Source: Salinicola corii (lineage in GTDB: Bacteria; Pseudomonadota; Gammaproteobacteria; Pseudomonadales; Halomonadaceae). From it: a stretch of DNA of 64,000 nt. Under the pieces are notes generated by a model. That model was not told the DNA's origin. It searched no databases and saw only the letters and a program-made list of their open reading frames with translations. The translations under genes and the position numbers were made by a program. The stretch is taken from assembly GCF_008298015.1 (NCBI RefSeq), contig NZ_VTPX01000012.1, forward strand, positions 45,061 through 109,060, read 5' to 3'. Positions 25,387 to 35,446 of the stretch are shown here, piece after piece. Each line of letters begins with the position of its first letter. Positions within the stretch are counted from its first letter, which is position 1.

Positions 25387-25935
25387 ATGCCCATGCTGAC
25401 CCAACTGCGTCAGGACCATGCCAACATGGCGCGCCTGCTGCATGTGTTGCAACTCAAGCACAAGACCCTGGCGGACGGCGAGCGTCCTGACTTCCGTCTG
25501 ATTCGGGAAGTCGTGGATTATATTCTCGACTACATGAACGGATTCACGATCCCCCTCGAGCGTATCTGTAGCGATCAGCTAGTGGCAAAGGCGTCCGGTA
25601 TCCACGAGCTGAGCACGCGTCTCGCCGAGGATTATCAGCATCTGCATGAGCAACTGATGCGTCTGTCCCAGGATATCGACATGATTCTGATGGACGGTGT
25701 CATGCCGATGGACAAGTTCGCCGACGACCTCAAGTCCTATCTCGAAGCGCATCGGGCCTATCTGCGTGCCGAGCGGGAAGAATTGTTCCCGCTGATTCGC
25801 GAGCACTTCGACGAGGATGATCTCGCGCGCCTCGCCGACGAACTGCCTGCTCGGGCGGGTACCGAGTTGGCGCGGTTGCAGGAGGCGTATCCGGAGCTGT
25901 ATACCGAATTTCGCGAGGCCCCGTCACCGCTGTAG
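25387..25935 (+). CDS. Hemerythrin-domain protein with altered helix-B ligands
   Basis: 182 residues, soluble, GGAG before the ATG. The fold is the four-helix HHE hemerythrin type: MLTQLRQDHANMARLL (first His), EDYQHLHEQLMRLSQD (helix C His) and LEAHRAYLRAEREELFP (helix D His and Glu). In the family the second helix reads about YPDxYHHPKED; here the aligned segment is YMNGFTIPLERI, so both His are replaced by Thr and Ile while the Glu stays. Oxygen- or NO-binding at a normal diiron centre is therefore doubtful. It may be a metal-poor structural or sensory relative. It is monocistronic. Confidence 0.8.
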   Translation: MPMLTQLRQDHANMARLLHVLQLKHKTLADGERPDFRLIREVVDYILDYMNGFTIPLERICSDQLVAKASGIHELSTRLAEDYQHLHEQLMRLSQDIDMILMDGVMPMDKFADDLKSYLEAHRAYLRAEREELFPLIREHFDEDDLARLADELPARAGTELARLQEAYPELYTEFREAPSPL

Positions 25936-26041
25936 GATTGGCGTTTCTCCCCCATCGTTGCCCGTCACGGCGGCGATCACCACTGCGCGATCGCCGCCGC
26001 TTGCGTAGAATAGCCGTCTGGCACGACAGGACGGGGGCAGA

Positions 26042-26941
26042 ATGGATCGACTGCAAGCGATGCAGGTTTTCCGCGCGGTCATCGACGCCGGAAGCTTTGC
26101 CGGCGGTGCCCGGCGGCTGGGCGTTTCCAACGCCATGGTCAGCAAGCAGGTTTCCCGGCTCGAGGAGATGCTGGGCGTGCGGCTGCTGGTACGCACCACA
26201 CGGCGTCTGCAGTTGACCGCCGAGGGAGAACGCTACCTGACGACCGCCGTTCGTCTGCTCGACGAACTGCAGGAACTGGAGGCGGGCATTGGCGAGCAGC
26301 GGGGCGAAATTCGTGGCCGTCTACGCCTCTCCGCGCCGGTGGATTTCGGCGCGCGTTCCTTGATGCCGGCGCTGCAGGCCTTCGAGGCGGCCCACCCGGC
26401 CGTATCGCTCGATCTGGTACTGGAGGATCGCCGCGTCGATCCGTTGGCCGAGGATTTCGATCTGGTCGTGCGAATTGGCGAACTGGAGGACTCCAGCCTG
26501 ATCGCGCGACCGTTGATGCAGATGCCGATGCACGTCTACGCGTCGCCCGCGTATCTACAGCGCCATGGCACGCCCCGGCATCCTCAAGAACTCAGGGACC
26601 ATCGCTGTCTGCACTATACCCTGTCGCGACACGGGCTTTACTGGCCGTTTCGGGTCGATGGCGAGATCTATCGCTTCCGGCTGCAACCGGCACTCTCTTG
26701 CAACAACGGCAGGGCGCTGGTCGAGGCGGCGGTACTCGGTATGGGATTGACGTTGAAACCGGCGTCCCTGGCCGCGCCGGAAGAGCGAGCCGGACAACTG
26801 GTTCGCGTGCTCGAATCCTTCGAGATGCCGCCGCTCGATATTCATCTCCTGTATGCCGAACGCGATTACATGCCGGCGCGTCTGCGTGCCCTGATCGAGG
26901 CACTGCTCGGCTATTTCGGTGACGACCGGGCTTATGATTGA
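26042..26941 (+). CDS. LysR-family transcriptional regulator
   Basis: 299 residues. The N-terminal winged HTH is clear (MDRLQAMQVFRAVIDAGSFA, LGVSNAMVSKQVSRLEEML, RLLVRTTRRLQLTAEGERYL), followed by the LysR substrate-binding domain. GRLRLSAPVDFGARSLMPAL and RPLMQMPMHVYASPAYLQRHG resemble the subgroup that usually regulates small-molecule oxidoreductases or efflux genes. Unlike most LysR genes it has no divergent target; its 3' end overlaps murI by eight bases, so the two are co-transcribed. The target is unknown. Confidence 0.92.
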   Translation: MDRLQAMQVFRAVIDAGSFAGGARRLGVSNAMVSKQVSRLEEMLGVRLLVRTTRRLQLTAEGERYLTTAVRLLDELQELEAGIGEQRGEIRGRLRLSAPVDFGARSLMPALQAFEAAHPAVSLDLVLEDRRVDPLAEDFDLVVRIGELEDSSLIARPLMQMPMHVYASPAYLQRHGTPRHPQELRDHRCLHYTLSRHGLYWPFRVDGEIYRFRLQPALSCNNGRALVEAAVLGMGLTLKPASLAAPEERAGQLVRVLESFEMPPLDIHLLYAERDYMPARLRALIEALLGYFGDDRAYD

Positions 26942-27752
26942 CGCCCTCATCTTCGATTCCGGCGTCGGCGGACTTTCCGTCAGTGAGGAGATCCGACGGC
27001 GGATGCCGGACTGTTCGCTGGGCTACCTTTGCGACAACGCGGCGCTGCCCTACGGCACCAAGCGTGACGACTGGCTGATCGCGAGAATCGTCGCCGTCTG
27101 CGTGAACGCATGCGAGTTGGCGCGGCCCCGCGTGCTGGTGATAGCGTGCAATACCGCCAGCACGCTGGCGCTGGAAGCGCTGAGGGCGAATCTATCGATA
27201 CCGGTCATCGGCACCGTTCCGGCGATCAAGCCAGCGGCCGAGGCATCCCGAAGCCGTACGATTGGCCTGCTCGCCACCGGCGCGACCGTTCACCGGCCTT
27301 ACCTGAATCGGCTGATAACCGACCATGCGCCGGATTGTCGGGTGGTGCGTGTCGCCGCGGACGCGCTGGTCACCCAGGCTGAATCTCATCTCGCGGGAAA
27401 GTCGGTCGATGTCCGTGCGCTTCAACTGGCCGTTGCGCCGTTGAAGGCGGCGGCGGACCTTGATGTCGTAGTGCTGGGGTGCACCCATTTCCCGCTGCTG
27501 CGTGGGCTGCTCGAGCCGTTGATGCCCGACGTGCGCTGGATCGACTCCGGGGTGGCGATTGCCCGCCGACTGAATCAAGTGCTGACCGATGCCCAGTCGG
27601 TCTTCGCGCCGCAAGGCGAGGCGAGCGGGGCGCCCAGTTGGGCTACGGCGCCCTGGGTCGAGAGTCTGGCGCCGATCCTGAGGCGTTTCGGCTACTCGCC
27701 GCCGCTTTCTCTCGAGATCGCTTCGCCCGCTGTGGCCTCCCACGTTTCATGA
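26934..27752 (+). CDS. murI: Glutamate racemase MurI
   Basis: 272 residues from MIDALIFDSGVGGLSV; a GTG five codons earlier is possible. MurI converts L- to D-glutamate for peptidoglycan. The two catalytic Cys are present in IACNTAST (about 67) and LGCTHFPLL (about 180), and the Asp-Ser pair in FDSGVGG. CDNAALPYGTK is the substrate loop. It overlaps the LysR gene by eight bases; trmA starts about 40 bases downstream, so the three probably form one operon. Confidence 0.93.
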   Translation: MIDALIFDSGVGGLSVSEEIRRRMPDCSLGYLCDNAALPYGTKRDDWLIARIVAVCVNACELARPRVLVIACNTASTLALEALRANLSIPVIGTVPAIKPAAEASRSRTIGLLATGATVHRPYLNRLITDHAPDCRVVRVAADALVTQAESHLAGKSVDVRALQLAVAPLKAAADLDVVVLGCTHFPLLRGLLEPLMPDVRWIDSGVAIARRLNQVLTDAQSVFAPQGEASGAPSWATAPWVESLAPILRRFGYSPPLSLEIASPAVASHVS

Positions 27753-27789
27753 GCCATTGCTCTCTTTCTGCCCGAGGACTTCTGGTTTG

Positions 27790-28932
27790 GTGATTTTCGA
27801 TATCGATCCCTCGCGTTACGACGCCCAGCTCGAGGCCAAGCGCCAACGCATCGAGCGACAGTTCGCTCGCTTCTCACCGCCGCCGCTGGAGGTGTTCTCA
27901 TCGCCGCCTTCCTACTACCGAATGCGCGCCGAGTTCCGTATCTGGCACGAGGGAGACGATCTTTTCTACGCGATGTTCGAGGCCGATCCGAAGGCACCGC
28001 TTCAGCGAGGCCGGGTCGCCCAGCGCGTCGTCCGCGTCGACCGTTTCCCGGTCGCCAGCGAGCGCATCAACGAACTGATGCCACGCCTGCTGGACGCGAT
28101 TCGTGACGAGTCGCTGATGCGACGAAAGCTGTTCCAGGTAGAGTTTCTCACCACGTTGAGCGGGGAAGCGCTGATCACGATGATCTACCACAAGCCGCTG
28201 GGCGAGGACTGGGAGGCGCGAGCCCGCGAACTCCAGGCGCGGCTCGGGGTGTCGTTGATCGGACGTTCCCGCAAGCAGCGGCTGGTGCTGGATCGCGACC
28301 ACGTCTGGGAGCGACTCGAGGTAGATGGCCGAGAACTCCGTTACCAGCAGGTCGAGAACAGCTTCACCCAGCCCAACGCCGAGATCTGTCGCGCCATGCT
28401 GCACTGGGCCCGGGACGTCACCGCCGCTACTGCCAAGGAGAGTCGGAGAGATCTGGTCGAGCTATACTGCGGCAACGGCAATTTCACGGTGGCGCTGGCG
28501 CAGAATTTCCGGCGCGTGGTCGCCACCGAGATTTCGCGGACGTCGGTCGCTTCCGCGCAGGCCAACCTCGAGGCTAATGGCATCGACAACGTTCATGTGG
28601 CGCGGATGTCGGCAGAGGAGTTTGCCCTGGCGCTGGCCGGAGAGAAGCAAGGGCGACGAGTCGCCGCCATGGAACTCGCCGAGTGCGACTTCTCCACCGT
28701 ACTGGTGGACCCGCCGAGGGCGGGACTGGACGCCGACAGCTGTGCGCCACTGATGCGCTACTCCCGCATCATCTATATTTCATGCAATCCCGATACACTG
28801 GCCGTCAATCTCGAGCAGTTGAGCCGGACGCATCGCGTGGCTCGTATGGCGCTGTTTGACCAATTCCCGTGGACGGACCACTGTGAGTGCGGGGTGCTGC
28901 TCGAACGCCGATCGTCGGCGTCGTCGGCGTGA
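27790..28932 (+). CDS. trmA: tRNA (uracil-5-)-methyltransferase TrmA
   Basis: 380 residues from a GTG; a TTG immediately before it (27787) is equally possible, with GAGGA eight bases upstream of the TTG. TrmA makes m5U54 (T) in the T-loop of tRNAs. Evidence: HYRMRAEFRIWH-type YYRMRAEFRIWHEGDDL, QVENSFTQPN, the SAM motif ELYCGNGNFTVALA (about 225), VDPPRAGLD and the catalytic Cys in YISCNPDTL (about 335). It ends DHCECGVLL, as in the family. Confidence 0.95.
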   Translation: MIFDIDPSRYDAQLEAKRQRIERQFARFSPPPLEVFSSPPSYYRMRAEFRIWHEGDDLFYAMFEADPKAPLQRGRVAQRVVRVDRFPVASERINELMPRLLDAIRDESLMRRKLFQVEFLTTLSGEALITMIYHKPLGEDWEARARELQARLGVSLIGRSRKQRLVLDRDHVWERLEVDGRELRYQQVENSFTQPNAEICRAMLHWARDVTAATAKESRRDLVELYCGNGNFTVALAQNFRRVVATEISRTSVASAQANLEANGIDNVHVARMSAEEFALALAGEKQGRRVAAMELAECDFSTVLVDPPRAGLDADSCAPLMRYSRIIYISCNPDTLAVNLEQLSRTHRVARMALFDQFPWTDHCECGVLLERRSSASSA

Positions 28933-29138
28933 TCCGAGGTGCCGTGCTGGCCCGAGACCGAGCCAGCATCGTATCTTGTCAACCGTCGATGCGATCATGC
29001 AATCCCGTCGTTGATGCATAACCGACATGCGTCATGACGAAGCTTCAATTGAGTAGGGCGCCATGCGGCGCTGACGTAAGCTTCCAGCCTATTGAATGCG
29101 GCCGCCATGTTGACGGTCGATGCCAGCCGAGGTGATAG

Positions 29139-32100
29139 ATGCAACACGTCGCGATCGAGGGAAAAACGGAATTTCTGGAGCAGTTGCAGGAAAAACTGTC
29201 CAAGCGGCTCCCCGAGGACAAGGTCAAGCGGATCACGGCGTTTGCCGAGGATCTCTACGCCACCGCGCCTTTCGAAGAGGCGGCGGATCGGCAACTCGAT
29301 GATATCTACGGCGCGACGCTGGCGGCCTGGCATTTCATGCGCACCTTCGATCCCGATGAAGCCAAGGTCCGGGTCTTCAATCCCAACTTCGAATCGCATG
29401 GCTGGCAATCGCCGCACACGGTGGTCGCCGTTCTTCATCGCGACATGCCGTTTCTGGTCGATTCGGTGCGCATGGAGCTCAACCGCCGAGGCTTGACCCT
29501 GCACGCGATCCACAATGCGGTGCTGGCGGTCGAGCGTGACTCGCGCCATCACGCGACACGAATTACCGGAACGCGGGCCAGACAGGCGCCGGAGGCCCGC
29601 GAGTCGATCATCTTGATCGAGGTGGATCGCCATACCGACAGCGAGACGCTGTCCGATCTCGAGCAGGGCTTGTGCGACGTGCTGCTCGACGTACGGGCTG
29701 CCGTTGCCGATTTCGATCCGATGTGCGACAAGGTCCGTGAAGTCATCGACGCGCTGGACACCCAGAAGCCGAGCGGCGTTACCGCGGCGGATCAGAAAGA
29801 GACGGTGGCTTTCCTCAAATGGCTGCTCGACGAGCATTTCACGTTCCTTGGCTACGCCGAGAGTCGTTTCGTCGGCAGTGGCAAGAAGGCACGCAGCGAA
29901 CGGGTCGATGGCAGCGAACTCGGCGTGCTCAAGCTGGATCAGCCGCGCTATCGGGAGCCCGTGCGATTCGAGCATGACAAAGGGGCGGCGCTGCTTCACT
30001 TCGCCAAGAGCGCCTATCACGCGCGCGTGCATCGTCCGACCTACCCCGACTACATCGCCGTCACGCGCCACGATGCCAAGGGCAAGGCGATCGGTGAGTG
30101 GCGCTTCTTCGGCCTGTTCACCTCGCTGGTCTACAATGAATCGCCGCGCACCGTGCCGATTCTTCGCCGCAAGGTCCAGGCGGTCATCGACGCGGCCGGC
30201 GTCAATCCGAGAGGGCACAACGGCAAGCTGCTGCTGCAGGTGCTGGAAGTGCATCCCCGTGATGATCTGTTCCAGAGTTCCACCGAGGAACTGAGCCGAA
30301 CCGCATTCGGCATTCTCAACATCCGCGAACGCCGCCGGGTGCGCCTGTTCATTCGTGAAGACCGTGCCGGCCAGTTCTACTCCTGCCTGGTATTCGTGCC
30401 GCGAGATATCTTCTCGACGGATCTGCGGCTGCGTATCCAGAACCTGCTGTGCGAGGAGCTCGACGCCACCTTCGCCGACTTCAACCCCTACCTCTCCGAG
30501 TCGATCCTGGCGCGCATCCAGTTCACGCTCCGTTTCAACGGCGACGAGCCCGTCGATTTCGACAGTCGCGCGCTGGAGAAGAAGGTCATCAATCTGGCGC
30601 GGAACTGGCGCGAGGAGCTGCACGGCGCCTTGATCGAGACGCTGGGCGAGGAGGCAGGAAACCGTCGGGCCCAGGCTTTCCGCGATGCCTTCCCCAGCAG
30701 CTACCGCGACGATTTCTCGGCGCGGACCGCGGCCAACGACATCCGCCATCTCGAGGCGCTCGACGAGGGCGCCCCGATCGGGGTCAGTCTCTATCACCTG
30801 GCAGAGAGCGCCGCCGGTAGCGTCAACCTCAAGCTCTACCATCAGGATACGCCGATCCCGCTCTCCGACATGCTGCCAGTGCTCGAGAACCTGGGGCTGC
30901 GCGTCATCAGCGAACGGCCTTACCGCATCGCCAGCGGCCAGCAGACCTACTGGATTCATGATTTCACTTTCGAGTATCGAGGTGTGGGCGATGTCGATCT
31001 GGGCGACATGCGCGACAACTTCATCGACGCCTTCACCAGGATCTGGGTCGGTGATGCGGAGAACGATACCTACAATCGGCTGATCGTCGGTGCCGATCTG
31101 GACTGGCGTCAGGTCGCCGTGCTGCGAGCTTATGCGCGCTACATGAAGCAACTGCGCATCGGGCTTTCGCAAGCCTACATCGCCAATACCCTGGCAACCC
31201 ATGCCGATATCACCCGAGGGCTCTCGCGGCTGTTCACGCTGCGCTTCTCCCCCGAGCTCGAGTCTCGCGAAGCGCAGTGCCAGAGTTGCATCGACGAGCT
31301 CAACGCCATGCTCGATCAGGTCGCCAGTCTCAACGACGACCTGTTGCTGCGCCGCTATGTCGACCTGATTCTGGCGACCGTCCGCACCAACTTCTTCCAG
31401 CCACGCGAAGATGGCAGCGCCAAGGAGTACATTTCGTTCAAGCTGGAGCCGAGCAAGGTGCCCGGCATGCCCAAGCCGCGGCCGATGTTCGAGGTCTTCG
31501 TCTATTCGCCGAGGATGGAGGGCGTCCATCTGCGCGGTGGCAAGGTGGCCCGCGGTGGCCTGCGCTGGTCGGACCGCAACGAGGATTTCCGCACCGAGAT
31601 CCTGGGGCTGATGAAGGCGCAGCAGGTCAAGAATTCGGTCATCGTCCCGGTCGGCGCCAAGGGTGGCTTCATCTGCAAGCGCATGCCGGAAAACGCCGAT
31701 CGCGACGCGATCCAGGCCGAGGGGGTCGAGTGTTACCGGATCCTGATTCGCGGTTTGCTGGATATCACCGACAATCTCGACGGCACCACGGTAGTGCCGC
31801 CGCGCACGGTAGTACGCCACGATCCGGACGACCCTTATCTGGTGGTGGCGGCGGACAAGGGCACGGCGACCTTTTCCGACTACGCCAACGCGATCTCGAT
31901 CGAGTACGACTTCTGGCTGCGGGACGCCTTCGCTTCCGGCGGCGCCCAGGGCTATGACCACAAGGGTATGGCGATCACGGCCCGCGGTGCCTGGGAGTCG
32001 GTCAAGCGCCACTTCCGGGAAATGGGCCTGAATACCCAGCAGGAAACTTTCAGCGTGCTCGGCATCGGCGACATGGCCGGCGATGTCTTCGGCAACGGCA

Positions 32101-33956
32101 TGTTGCTGTCCGACAAGATTCTACTGGTGGGCGCTTTCAACCACCGGCATATCTTCGTCGATCCGAATCCCGACGCTGCCAAATCCTTCGCCGAGCGCAA
32201 GCGCCTGTTCGCGCAACCGCGCTCGAGCTGGTCGGACTATGACGAGAAGCTGATCTCCGAAGGCGGCGGTATCTTCTCCCGCGATGCCAAGTCGGTTCCC
32301 ATCTCCGCGACGATGAAGAAGGTCTTCGGTATCAAGGCGGACAAGTTGTCGCCCAACGACCTGATCAATGCGATGCTCAAATCCAAGGTCGATCTGATCT
32401 GGAACGGCGGCATCGGCACCTACGTCAAGGCCTCCAGCGAGAGCCACACCGACGTCGGCGACAAGGCCAACGATGGCCTGCGCATCGACGGTCGCGAGCT
32501 TAACTGCCGCGTGGTGGGTGAAGGCGGCAACCTGGGACTGACCCAGCGTGGCCGAATGGAAGCGGCGGAGAAGGGGATTCGCGTCAACACTGACTTCATC
32601 GATAACGCCGGTGGCGTCAACTGTTCGGATCACGAGGTCAATATCAAGATCCTGCTGGACGGTATCGTCCAGCGCGGCGACATGACCGAGAAACAGCGCA
32701 ACCAGTTGCTGGTCGAGATGACCGAAGAGGTCGGTGAACTGGTCGTGCGGGACAACTATCGCCAGACCCAGGCGCTGTCACTCGCCGAACTGCAATCGAA
32801 AGAGGGGCTGGGGCCTTATCGCCGGTTCATCAATGAACTGGAAGCGGCTGGCAGCCTTGACCGGGAACTCGAGTTCCTGCCCAACGATGAACAGCTGATC
32901 GAGCGCAGCAACAACGATGGCGGACTGACATTGCCGGAGTTGAGCGTGCTGATCTCCTACGCCAAGAGCACGCTCAAGAGCGACCTGATCGCCGCGGAGT
33001 TGCCCTCTGACCCGCAGTTGCAGCAGCACGTAACGAAAGCGTTTCCCGAGACGCTGGCCGAGCGCTACCCGGACGATCTCTACCAGCATCGTCTCAAGCG
33101 CGAGATTGTGGCGACCCAGATCGCCAACGATCTGGTCGATCACATGGGGATCACCTTCGTGCGGCAGTTGCGCGACTCCACCGGCGCATCGCGGGTCGAG
33201 ATCGCCCAGGCCTATGTCATCGCCCGCGACAGTTTCGGATTCAATCACCTGTGGGAACAGATCGAGGCACTGGATTACCGTGTCGACAGCCAGACGCAAT
33301 ACGCCATGATGCGCGATCTGATGCGGCTGTTGCGCCGGGCAACACGCTGGTTCCTGCGTCACCGGGGCTCGCTCGGCGTCAAGGAGTGCGTCGAGCAGTA
33401 CGCCCCCCAGTTGGCACAGTTGCAGGAAGACATCGGCAACCGCCTCAGTGGCGACGAGCGTGAAGCCTGGGGCAGGCGCCGTGATGCTTTGGTCAAGGTG
33501 AAGGTGCCGGAAGCCCTGGCTTCGATCGTCGCTGCCGCCTCCAGCCTCTATGCCGGGCTGGGCATCATCCAGGCGGCGCGGACCAGTGGTGAGAAAATCC
33601 AGCGGGTTGCGGAGACCTACTACACGATCGGCCAGCGGCTGGAGCTGCCGCGGATGATGCAGCAGATCAACAGCCTGGAAGTGCGCGACAGCTGGCAGGC
33701 ACAGGCACGCGAAACGTTCCGAGACGACCTCGATCGCCAGCAACTGGCGCTGACGGTCAAGGTGCTGGGCATGTCGGACGCCCCGCGTGAGATCGAACCC
33801 CGGGTCGAGCACTGGCAGGAGTTGCACTCGCCGCTGTTCGATCGCTGGAACGCCTTGCTGGCGGAGATCGATTCAGGCTCGCAGATCAGCTTTCCGCTGG
33901 TCGCCGTGGCCATCCGAGAACTGGTCGACCTTGCCGAGAGCGATAGCGAGGGCTAA
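29139..33956 (+). CDS. gdhB: NAD-specific glutamate dehydrogenase, large (180-kDa) type
   Basis: 1605 residues, the usual size for the L-GDH180 class. It deaminates glutamate to 2-oxoglutarate with NAD and acts mainly in amino-acid catabolism. The N-terminal third holds ACT-like regulatory domains (MPFLVDSVRMELNRRGL). The catalytic core includes KVARGGLRWSDRNEDFRTE (about 800), VPVGAKGGFICKR, GIGDMAGDVFGNGMLLS, ILLVGAFNHRHIFVDPNPD and NAGGVNCSDHEVN. A GAGGTGA site precedes the ATG. A 1005-codon open frame on the opposite strand is a codon-bias shadow. Confidence 0.96.
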   Translation: MQHVAIEGKTEFLEQLQEKLSKRLPEDKVKRITAFAEDLYATAPFEEAADRQLDDIYGATLAAWHFMRTFDPDEAKVRVFNPNFESHGWQSPHTVVAVLHRDMPFLVDSVRMELNRRGLTLHAIHNAVLAVERDSRHHATRITGTRARQAPEARESIILIEVDRHTDSETLSDLEQGLCDVLLDVRAAVADFDPMCDKVREVIDALDTQKPSGVTAADQKETVAFLKWLLDEHFTFLGYAESRFVGSGKKARSERVDGSELGVLKLDQPRYREPVRFEHDKGAALLHFAKSAYHARVHRPTYPDYIAVTRHDAKGKAIGEWRFFGLFTSLVYNESPRTVPILRRKVQAVIDAAGVNPRGHNGKLLLQVLEVHPRDDLFQSSTEELSRTAFGILNIRERRRVRLFIREDRAGQFYSCLVFVPRDIFSTDLRLRIQNLLCEELDATFADFNPYLSESILARIQFTLRFNGDEPVDFDSRALEKKVINLARNWREELHGALIETLGEEAGNRRAQAFRDAFPSSYRDDFSARTAANDIRHLEALDEGAPIGVSLYHLAESAAGSVNLKLYHQDTPIPLSDMLPVLENLGLRVISERPYRIASGQQTYWIHDFTFEYRGVGDVDLGDMRDNFIDAFTRIWVGDAENDTYNRLIVGADLDWRQVAVLRAYARYMKQLRIGLSQAYIANTLATHADITRGLSRLFTLRFSPELESREAQCQSCIDELNAMLDQVASLNDDLLLRRYVDLILATVRTNFFQPREDGSAKEYISFKLEPSKVPGMPKPRPMFEVFVYSPRMEGVHLRGGKVARGGLRWSDRNEDFRTEILGLMKAQQVKNSVIVPVGAKGGFICKRMPENADRDAIQAEGVECYRILIRGLLDITDNLDGTTVVPPRTVVRHDPDDPYLVVAADKGTATFSDYANAISIEYDFWLRDAFASGGAQGYDHKGMAITARGAWESVKRHFREMGLNTQQETFSVLGIGDMAGDVFGNGMLLSDKILLVGAFNHRHIFVDPNPDAAKSFAERKRLFAQPRSSWSDYDEKLISEGGGIFSRDAKSVPISATMKKVFGIKADKLSPNDLINAMLKSKVDLIWNGGIGTYVKASSESHTDVGDKANDGLRIDGRELNCRVVGEGGNLGLTQRGRMEAAEKGIRVNTDFIDNAGGVNCSDHEVNIKILLDGIVQRGDMTEKQRNQLLVEMTEEVGELVVRDNYRQTQALSLAELQSKEGLGPYRRFINELEAAGSLDRELEFLPNDEQLIERSNNDGGLTLPELSVLISYAKSTLKSDLIAAELPSDPQLQQHVTKAFPETLAERYPDDLYQHRLKREIVATQIANDLVDHMGITFVRQLRDSTGASRVEIAQAYVIARDSFGFNHLWEQIEALDYRVDSQTQYAMMRDLMRLLRRATRWFLRHRGSLGVKECVEQYAPQLAQLQEDIGNRLSGDEREAWGRRRDALVKVKVPEALASIVAAASSLYAGLGIIQAARTSGEKIQRVAETYYTIGQRLELPRMMQQINSLEVRDSWQAQARETFRDDLDRQQLALTVKVLGMSDAPREIEPRVEHWQELHSPLFDRWNALLAEIDSGSQISFPLVAVAIRELVDLAESDSEG

Positions 33957-34159
33957 GGTAGCCTGCAGGTCGGGCGGCAGTGATGTCGCCCGTCATGGAT
34001 GGGTGAACCCCGCCGGTCCGGTGACCGGTGAGGCAGTGCACCGTCAGTGCATAGGTGATTCAGCACGGAGGCGCTCTCCGCAGGCCCTTAAGGTGCCTCG
34101 GGGAGCGTCTCTGTTATGCTTCGGCTCCGATTCGGTCGCAGAGTGCAGAGAGAGGCCCC

Positions 34160-35272
34160 ATGAAGTATCGCGTATTTTCCACTTTATTCGTGGCATTGAG
34201 TCTGGCGGGCGCCAGCGGTCAGGTTCTCGCTCAGAGCGAAGCCATGAAAGAAGCTCAGGAAGCGGCCGGCAAGGTCGATTTGACCAACTTCTTCAAATCC
34301 AGTTCGGATGCGCGCAGCCGCAGCTTCTTTTTCGGTGGGCTCCATCGGCACCCGTTTACCGTCGACCAGGCGGGCCGCTATCGGTTCTCGAGTTCGACAC
34401 TGCCCGGGGAGTCCGATGACTACAAGATTTCCGCCAAGTTGATCGACAGCGACGGCAACGTACTGGCCAGCGGTACCGGGATGGGTAATACCGGGGGGCT
34501 CGAGATGACCGAGTCGCTCGAGCCCGGTGATTACTCGCTACAGGTCTCGGGGCAGAAGTTCGGCACCACCAAGACCGGTGGCAACAGCTACAACATCGAC
34601 GTCGCGCGACTGGATGCCAGCGGCAACGTGGTGACCAGTGAACAGGGTGGCGTGGACAATGGCGGCGGCATCATGTTCGGCGGTGCCGGGCCGAGCGGCA
34701 GAACGACGGCCTTCGTCGACGAAGGCGATCAGGTCGCGACGCTGAGTGCTCCGGGCCGGCAATCGGCGAGCGATGTCGCCAGTCCGACGAGTGGAGGCGA
34801 GCAGCGTGCCTCCACCGGTACGTCCAACACCGGAGCCGCTGCGACACCGGGGGCGGCACCCGAGGGGACCGCTGCTGGCGCGATGGCAGGTGCCGCGTCT
34901 CGGGACGCCAGCCGTGGCCGTGACGATCAGCCGGCAATGCCGGATGCGTTCGACGAGATCGTCGCCGATATCCTGATTCGTCAGGAGGGCGAGGTGATGA
35001 GTTTCGACGTGGCGCAGGCAGGAACGGTGTCGGTCGAGAGCTCCACTTTCCCTGGCAACGAAGGCAGTTATCGCCTGCAGGCCAAGGTGCTTGACGAGGA
35101 CGGCCGCACGGTCGCCAGCGATGAAGGCTCGCTGATCGATGGCAATTTCGACATCGAGACGGTGCTGCAGCCGGGCCGCTATCGGGTCTGGGTCAAGGGG
35201 CAGCGGTTCGGCTCGGCGATGAACGGCGCCAACAACTACACCTTGCGGGTCCAGCAGCTCGATTCACAGTAA
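34160..35272 (+). CDS. Secreted protein with two PPC-like beta domains
   Basis: 370 residues from MKYRVFS, preceded by GAGAGAGG; signal peptide cleaved near VLA-QS. Two similar domains lie at about 45-150 and 265-368. Each has an SSTLPG/SSTFPG turn, a K(L/V)(I/L)D-(S/E)DG strand, an LEPGDY/LQPGRY strand, a G(Q)(K/R)FG loop and a final N-Y beta strand with a VxxLD end. They resemble bacterial pre-peptidase C-terminal-type domains. A Gly/Ala/Thr-rich linker joins them. No catalytic motif. The function is unknown; a periplasmic or extracellular binding role is a guess. Confidence 0.75.
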   Translation: MKYRVFSTLFVALSLAGASGQVLAQSEAMKEAQEAAGKVDLTNFFKSSSDARSRSFFFGGLHRHPFTVDQAGRYRFSSSTLPGESDDYKISAKLIDSDGNVLASGTGMGNTGGLEMTESLEPGDYSLQVSGQKFGTTKTGGNSYNIDVARLDASGNVVTSEQGGVDNGGGIMFGGAGPSGRTTAFVDEGDQVATLSAPGRQSASDVASPTSGGEQRASTGTSNTGAAATPGAAPEGTAAGAMAGAASRDASRGRDDQPAMPDAFDEIVADILIRQEGEVMSFDVAQAGTVSVESSTFPGNEGSYRLQAKVLDEDGRTVASDEGSLIDGNFDIETVLQPGRYRVWVKGQRFGSAMNGANNYTLRVQQLDSQ

Positions 35273-35293
35273 CCAACACGTTTTCGCGGCACT

Positions 35294-35318
35294 ACCCGGC
35301 GCCTCGGTGCCGGGTTTG
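35294..35318 (+). terminator. Probable terminator hairpin
   Basis: The stem ACCCGGC / GCCGGGT with an 8-base loop follows the PPC-like gene by about 20 bases; the U-run is weak (TTTGTC). Confidence 0.5.
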
Positions 35319-35446
35319 TCGTTCCTGCACAAGGAGGCCTCGCTCCCGGCTGGAGAGTTTCTGTGCAAGGAGTTCGTCCCGAGGCGCCAAGGTGGGATAT
35401 ACTCGCCCGCCGCTAGAGACTCCCTTCGTTACCGACGAGACTATCC

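Noticed and set aside
28945..28968. Hairpin after trmA as terminator
   Set aside because: Seven-bp stem with a ten-base loop and no U-run; too weak to call.
28995..32012. 1005-codon open frame on the minus strand opposite the GDH gene
   Set aside because: Shadow of GC-rich codon bias; no recognisable domain and the plus-strand gene is certain.
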